Shown here one piece after another: positions 62,923 to 64,000 of a stretch of DNA of 64,000 nt. The position numbers were made by a program, and so were the translations under genes. The stretch is taken from contig NZ_CAGKLC010000009.1 of assembly GCF_903469665.1 (NCBI RefSeq), forward strand, positions 1 through 64,000, given 5' to 3'. Positions within the stretch are counted from its first letter, which is position 1; each line of letters opens with the position of its first letter. The notes beneath the pieces were generated by a model. That model did not search any database. It was given only the letters and a program-made list of their open reading frames with translations, and was not told the origin of the DNA. This DNA is from Flavobacterium sp. UGB4466 (GTDB taxonomy: Bacteria; Bacteroidota; Bacteroidia; Flavobacteriales; Flavobacteriaceae).

Positions 62923-63486
62923 ATGGATTCCGAAAAATTCATCTTCTGCCTCGAAGGTGTTCCTGACATCGAAAACAATTTTGTTACCCAGGTAGTAAAA
63001 AACCTGGAAGAAATCGCTATTGATCAGGGTATCGCCAGTATTTACAAAACTTGCGACACCATTGAAGGCTTAGAAGAAAGCCTGAATGTTTTACTTTATG
63101 AAGATCACAATTTTAAAGATTACGAAATTATTTATTTGGTAATGCCAGGCGGACCCAACAACATCTGCCTGCATGATTACTATTATAGTCTGGAAGAAAT
63201 CGCAGAACTTTTTGAAGGAAAAATGAAAGGAAAAATTATTCATTTTGCCAATTTAAAAGTACTTGATTTAAACGACGAAGAAGCGCAGTACTTTTTGGAC
63301 ATTACCGGTGCACGGGCGATTTCGGGTTACGGCTCTTCTTATAATAAGATAGCGAGCTGTAGTACCATCGACAAAGCTTTTTTTAGTCTGTATCAGGAAA
63401 ATGACGACATTACTGAAGTGGTGGAAGAACTTTATCAAAAACATTATGCGCTTTGTAAATTACTTGATTTTAGACTGTATTATTAA
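62923..63486 (+). CDS. DUF6642-like hypothetical protein
   Basis: 187 aa from the ATG at 62923; a TACTTTTG box at 62892-62899 overlaps the GTG at 62899, so the upstream start is unlikely. The soluble alpha/beta-like chain has FIFCLEGVPDIENNF, YEIIYLVMPGGPNNICLHDY, and FANLKVLDLNDEEAQYFL. I associate this pattern with DUF6642 of flavobacteria; function unknown. It lies 3 nt upstream of the AraC-type gene, so co-transcription is likely. Confidence 0.7.
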   Translation: MDSEKFIFCLEGVPDIENNFVTQVVKNLEEIAIDQGIASIYKTCDTIEGLEESLNVLLYEDHNFKDYEIIYLVMPGGPNNICLHDYYYSLEEIAELFEGKMKGKIIHFANLKVLDLNDEEAQYFLDITGARAISGYGSSYNKIASCSTIDKAFFSLYQENDDITEVVEELYQKHYALCKLLDFRLYY

Positions 63487-63489
63487 ATT

Positions 63490-64000
63490 ATGAAAAGCAA
63501 TGCCAACGGAGAGATAAAAACCTATGGTGCGAAAGTGTTTCGTGAAAAATTTCTGGGACAGGAAAACCCCATGCATTTATTGTTTAAATCCAGCTCTGAC
63601 CATTTTTTTTGTCTGGAAATGGAAGAAATGATGCAGCTTCGTTACGCTGTTCCTCCTTCAAAACACAGTTGTCATACCATACTTTTTGTGACTTCCGGAG
63701 TTCATGTTGCAAAGGTTGGTTTCGAAGAATACCAAACCAATCCAAATGAAATGCTTATTGTTCCGGCCGGGCAGATTTTCTCTATTGAGCATATTAACAC
63801 GAAACATATTGGTTTTATTTGCCAGTTTCATCCGGATGTTTTGATCGGCAAATACGGCAACAGTGAAATGCTAAATGATTTCGACTTTCTTAAAATTGGA
63901 GGAAATCCAAAAATTACAATCTCTCCGGACCACTTTCATTTTATAGTGAATCTCTTTGAGCGTTTACAAGCTGCTTATCTTGAAACTGAAATCGACAATG
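63490..64000 (+). CDS. AraC-type regulator, N-terminal sensor part (truncated by window)
   Basis: 170 codons are visible from the ATG at 63490; the gene runs off the right edge. Residues about 60-100 show the cupin-like sensor domain of AraC regulators (HTILFVTSGVHVAKVG, NPNEMLIVPAGQIFSIEHI). The DNA-binding half would lie outside the window, so AraC identity is inferred from the sensor fold. It begins 3 nt after the DUF6642-like gene. Confidence 0.7.
   Translation, partial: MKSNANGEIKTYGAKVFREKFLGQENPMHLLFKSSSDHFFCLEMEEMMQLRYAVPPSKHSCHTILFVTSGVHVAKVGFEEYQTNPNEMLIVPAGQIFSIEHINTKHIGFICQFHPDVLIGKYGNSEMLNDFDFLKIGGNPKITISPDHFHFIVNLFERLQAAYLETEIDN

Overview
The window comes from an AT-rich chromosome of the phylum Bacteroidota, most likely Flavobacterium or a close relative. 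Many genes have the Bacteroidota -7 promoter box TAnnTTTG with a TTG about 19 nt upstream, and few have a Shine-Dalgarno sequence. There are two TonB-dependent receptors, a type IX secretion (T9SS) C-terminal sorting domain, many SPII lipoproteins, several Bacteroidota-type DUF families (DUF4252, DUF4290, DUF4199, DUF5686), a 6S-like RNA of flavobacterial type and a CarB without the allosteric domain. No prophage, insertion sequence or CRISPR array is visible. Nearly all of it reads as a housekeeping chromosome segment.

Layout. 1-4.7 kb: end of a cobalamin (B12) locus (cobS, cobC, cobalamin riboswitch, BtuB-like receptor, beta-propeller surface lipoprotein). 4.8-8.5 kb: S41 protease lipoprotein, divergent from an ECF sigma / single-pass membrane protein / two DUF4252 proteins. 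8.6-10.5 kb: YiaA-like membrane protein and a T9SS-exported propeller protein. 10.5-14.4 kb: carB, rpmH (only 53 aa) and a TPR membrane protein. 14.7-19.8 kb: alpha/beta hydrolase, small acetyltransferase, DASS anion transporter, OprP-type porin and an EF-hand/Arg-Pro-Thr-rich protein. 20-23.6 kb: TolC-HlyD-ABC-2 permease operon with no ATPase. 23.7-27.2 kb: ABC-F protein, alternative GlmU, ribosomal protein L31. 27.5-33.7 kb: DUF4199, GT2 glycosyltransferase, phosphohexomutase, DUF1016 nuclease and MsbA-like ABC exporter. 33.9-39.7 kb: DUF2971-like protein, EF-hand lipoprotein, TonB receptor and M23 peptidase. 39.9-42.3 kb: coiled-coil protein, ZapA, 6S-like RNA and RNase Y. 42.6-45.1 kb: PAS histidine kinase and XerD. 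45.2-50.1 kb: two outer-membrane barrels, AroQ and a DUF5686 protein. 50.3-53.7 kb: CDF metal transporter, MurA, DUF4290, DUF493. 54-58.8 kb: esterase, AAA protein, RecQ, Fmt. 58.9-61.4 kb: HU, YqgE, PabC-like enzyme, START-like protein, tRNA-Met. 61.6 kb to the end: three uncharacterised genes and a truncated AraC-type regulator.

The strongest leads are: (i) the riboswitch-controlled BtuB plus propeller lipoprotein, which resembles the BtuB-BtuG pair of gut Bacteroides; (ii) the ECF sigma-DUF4252 module; (iii) MurA with Asp in place of the catalytic Cys, predicting fosfomycin insensitivity; (iv) RecQ with the zinc cluster after, not before, its winged-helix region; (v) the coiled-coil/ZapA/6S RNA/RNase Y block; (vi) an ABC-2 efflux operon without an ATPase; (vii) a DUF1016 nuclease inside an envelope operon; and (viii) an unusual wealth of intergenic repeats and long inverted repeats, including an octamer-based hairpin family and a nested 140-bp palindrome. 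No confident, wholly new multi-gene system was found.
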